Positions 23,434-24,538 of a stretch of 24,538 nt of DNA are shown here, piece after piece. Numbering within the stretch: the first letter of the stretch is position 1; every line of letters starts with the position of its first letter. The stretch covers positions 1-24,538 of the forward strand of contig CAZRHH010000047.1 of the NCBI GenBank assembly GCA_964599885.1. Direction: 5' to 3'. A program made the translations under genes and the position numbers. Under the pieces are notes generated by a model, which did not search any database, was not told where the DNA came from, and saw only the letters and a program-made list of their open reading frames with translations. Source of the stretch: CAZRHH01 sp964599885 (lineage in GTDB: Bacteria > Chloroflexota > Dehalococcoidia > DSTF01 > JACRBR01).

Positions 23434-23455
23434 TGGGAAGTGGGCAATGGGAAGT
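23428..23455. repeat. Tandem 14-bp repeat in the promoter region of the histidine phosphatase gene
   Basis: GGGCAATGGGAAGT occurs twice without interruption (23428-23441 and 23442-23455) and is followed by GGGG. G-rich on the plus strand. It overlaps the candidate -35 of the minus-strand gene. Confidence 0.85.
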
Positions 23456-23564
23456 GGGGAGGCGGGTGCGGTCGCCGCCTGCTTGCGGCGTCAATTCTGT
23501 CCCGCGCCAACCAAACACCAGACGCTCAGTCGCAGAGTCTTAGCCTTAGCCGTGTCCGCCGCGC

Positions 23565-23570
23565 TACACT
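23565..23570 (+). promoter_or_regulatory. Candidate -10 element upstream of the thiolase gene
   Basis: TACACT within GCTACACTGG, identical over ten bases to the site upstream of htpX. It would give a leader of about 40 nt carrying the AGGAGG site. No clear -35. Confidence 0.4.
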
Positions 23571-23616
23571 GGAGCACAATCTTCATCATCCCGCTGCACA
23601 TTACAGGAGGGTCATC

Positions 23617-24538
23617 TTGGCTCACGAAGTTGTCATCGTAAACGCCGTGCGGACGGCGATGGGACGCCGCAACGGGATGCTTTCGGGCACTCACCCCGTC
23701 ACGCTCGGCGCCAAGGTGCTGCGCGCCGTCGTCGACCAGGTCGGCGTCGACCACGCGCTCGTCGGGGACGTCGTCTTCGGCAACGTCTCGCAGGTGGGCG
23801 AGCAGGCCGCGAACATCGGCCGCAACGTCGTCCTCGAAGCGAACTTTCCGATCGAAGTGCCGGGCACGACCGTTGACCGGCAGTGCGGCTCGGGCCAGCA
23901 GGCGATCCACTTCGCCGCAAACCTCATCGCTGCTGGCGTGGTCGATGTTGCCATCGGCGGCGGCGTCGAGGTGATGTCCCGCGTGCCGATGGGCTCGAAC
24001 TTCAAGGTGGCGGGCTTCCCGTTCACGGACCACATGCGCGAGGCGTACGACCTGACGAACCAGGGCGTCGCGGCGGACAACATCGCGCGCAAGTACGGCA
24101 TCACGCGCGAGCAGCTCGACCAGTTTGCGCTCGAGAGCCAGAACCGCGCGAAGGCCGCGCGCGACGGCGGCAAGTTCGAGAAGGAAATCCTCGGCATCGA
24201 CGTTGAGCACGAGGGTGTGCAGGGCGTCTTCAAGGTCGACGAGGGCATCCGCGACAGCACGCTCGAGAAACTCGGCTCGCTGCAGCCGTCATTCGGCGAG
24301 GACGGCCTGCACCACGCCGGCAACTCCAGCCAGATCACCGACGGCGCGGCCGCGGTGCTGATGATGTCCGCCGAGAAGGCGAAGGAACTCGGACTCAAGC
24401 CGCGCGCGCGCATCGTCGCGCAGGCCGTCGTCGGTTCTGACCCGCACCTGATGCTCACCGGCCCGATCACCGCGACGCCGGCGGTGCTGAAGAAGGCGGG
24501 GCTGACGATCGGCGACATCGACCGCGTCGAGATCAACG
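23617..24538 (+). CDS. Acetyl-CoA acetyltransferase / 3-ketoacyl-CoA thiolase (3' truncated by window edge)
   Basis: Thiolase that condenses two acyl-CoA units or cleaves 3-ketoacyl-CoA in fatty-acid or polyhydroxyalkanoate metabolism. The frame starts at TTG 23617 with AGGAGG (23605-23610) 6 nt upstream, and stays open to the window end (307 codons). Family marks: MAHEVVIVNAVRTAMGRRNG at the start, nucleophile Cys90 in VDRQCGSGQQAIHFAA, the AIGGGVEVMSRVPM segment, YGITREQLDQFALESQNRAKAA, and GNSSQITDGAAAVLMMS. The C-terminal catalytic His and Cys lie outside the window. Whether it is biosynthetic or degradative cannot be told; no other beta-oxidation gene is in view. Confidence 0.96.
   Translation, partial: MAHEVVIVNAVRTAMGRRNGMLSGTHPVTLGAKVLRAVVDQVGVDHALVGDVVFGNVSQVGEQAANIGRNVVLEANFPIEVPGTTVDRQCGSGQQAIHFAANLIAAGVVDVAIGGGVEVMSRVPMGSNFKVAGFPFTDHMREAYDLTNQGVAADNIARKYGITREQLDQFALESQNRAKAARDGGKFEKEILGIDVEHEGVQGVFKVDEGIRDSTLEKLGSLQPSFGEDGLHHAGNSSQITDGAAAVLMMSAEKAKELGLKPRARIVAQAVVGSDPHLMLTGPITATPAVLKKAGLTIGDIDRVEIN

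Noticed and set aside
1..24538. CRISPR arrays, tRNA or rRNA genes, transposases, integrases, attachment sites
   Set aside because: I scanned for regularly spaced repeats, tRNA-like TPsiC/anticodon arms and mobile-element proteins and saw none I could support.

Overview
The window is about 24.5 kb of high-GC, densely coding bacterial chromosome with no rRNA, tRNA, CRISPR array, insertion sequence or prophage that I can see. The gene set suggests a member of the Chloroflexota, perhaps Dehalococcoidia-like. It combines bacterial housekeeping genes (FtsH, L21-L27-L31, HtpX, PgpH) with an archaeal-type archaellin/class III pilin and an archaeal/DhnA-type class I aldolase. That placement is an inference from gene content, not a phylogeny.

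Layout. 1-1318: 3' end of ftsH and a hairpin terminator. 1478-3892: a large GT-C-like membrane glycosyltransferase with an N-terminal ectodomain. It converges, 4 nt apart, on a minus-strand archaellin-like gene (3897-4487). Upstream of the archaellin, on the correct strand, is a very good match to a sigma-28 (FliA/SigD) promoter, TAAA-N15-GCCGATGA. 4674-5890: a strong sigma-70-type promoter, a small leader hairpin, the ribosomal operon rplU-rpmA-rpmE and a clear intrinsic terminator. 5949-7526: a YtcJ-type amidohydrolase. 7558-9389: an ABC-F ATPase with a long structured leader. 9446-11192: an ABC-2 exporter pair (ATPase plus overlapping permease). 11258-13223: minus-strand class I aldolase and the membrane protease HtpX. 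13416-14989: a lipoprotein with a Pro/Thr-rich stalk, and a NYN-domain protein with a zinc ribbon. 15074-20801: minus-strand genes for PgpH-like HD phosphodiesterase, a small PH-like membrane protein, and the coupled tldD-tldE pair. 20909-23398: a small unknown protein, a dual-specificity phosphatase, a methyltransferase and a histidine phosphatase. 23617-end: the start of a thiolase.

The most interesting points are regulatory. First, an archaeal-type filament gene appears to be wired to a bacterial flagellar-type sigma-28 promoter. Second, at least five genes lacking a Shine-Dalgarno sequence have a -10-like hexamer exactly 6 nt before their start codon, which indicates leaderless transcription, whereas other genes have clear GGAGG sites. 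Third, the ABC-F gene has a leader with stem-loops and a possible three-codon upstream frame, reminiscent of ribosome-mediated attenuation. Starts in the list were chosen from these signals, so several genes begin inside the longest possible frame.
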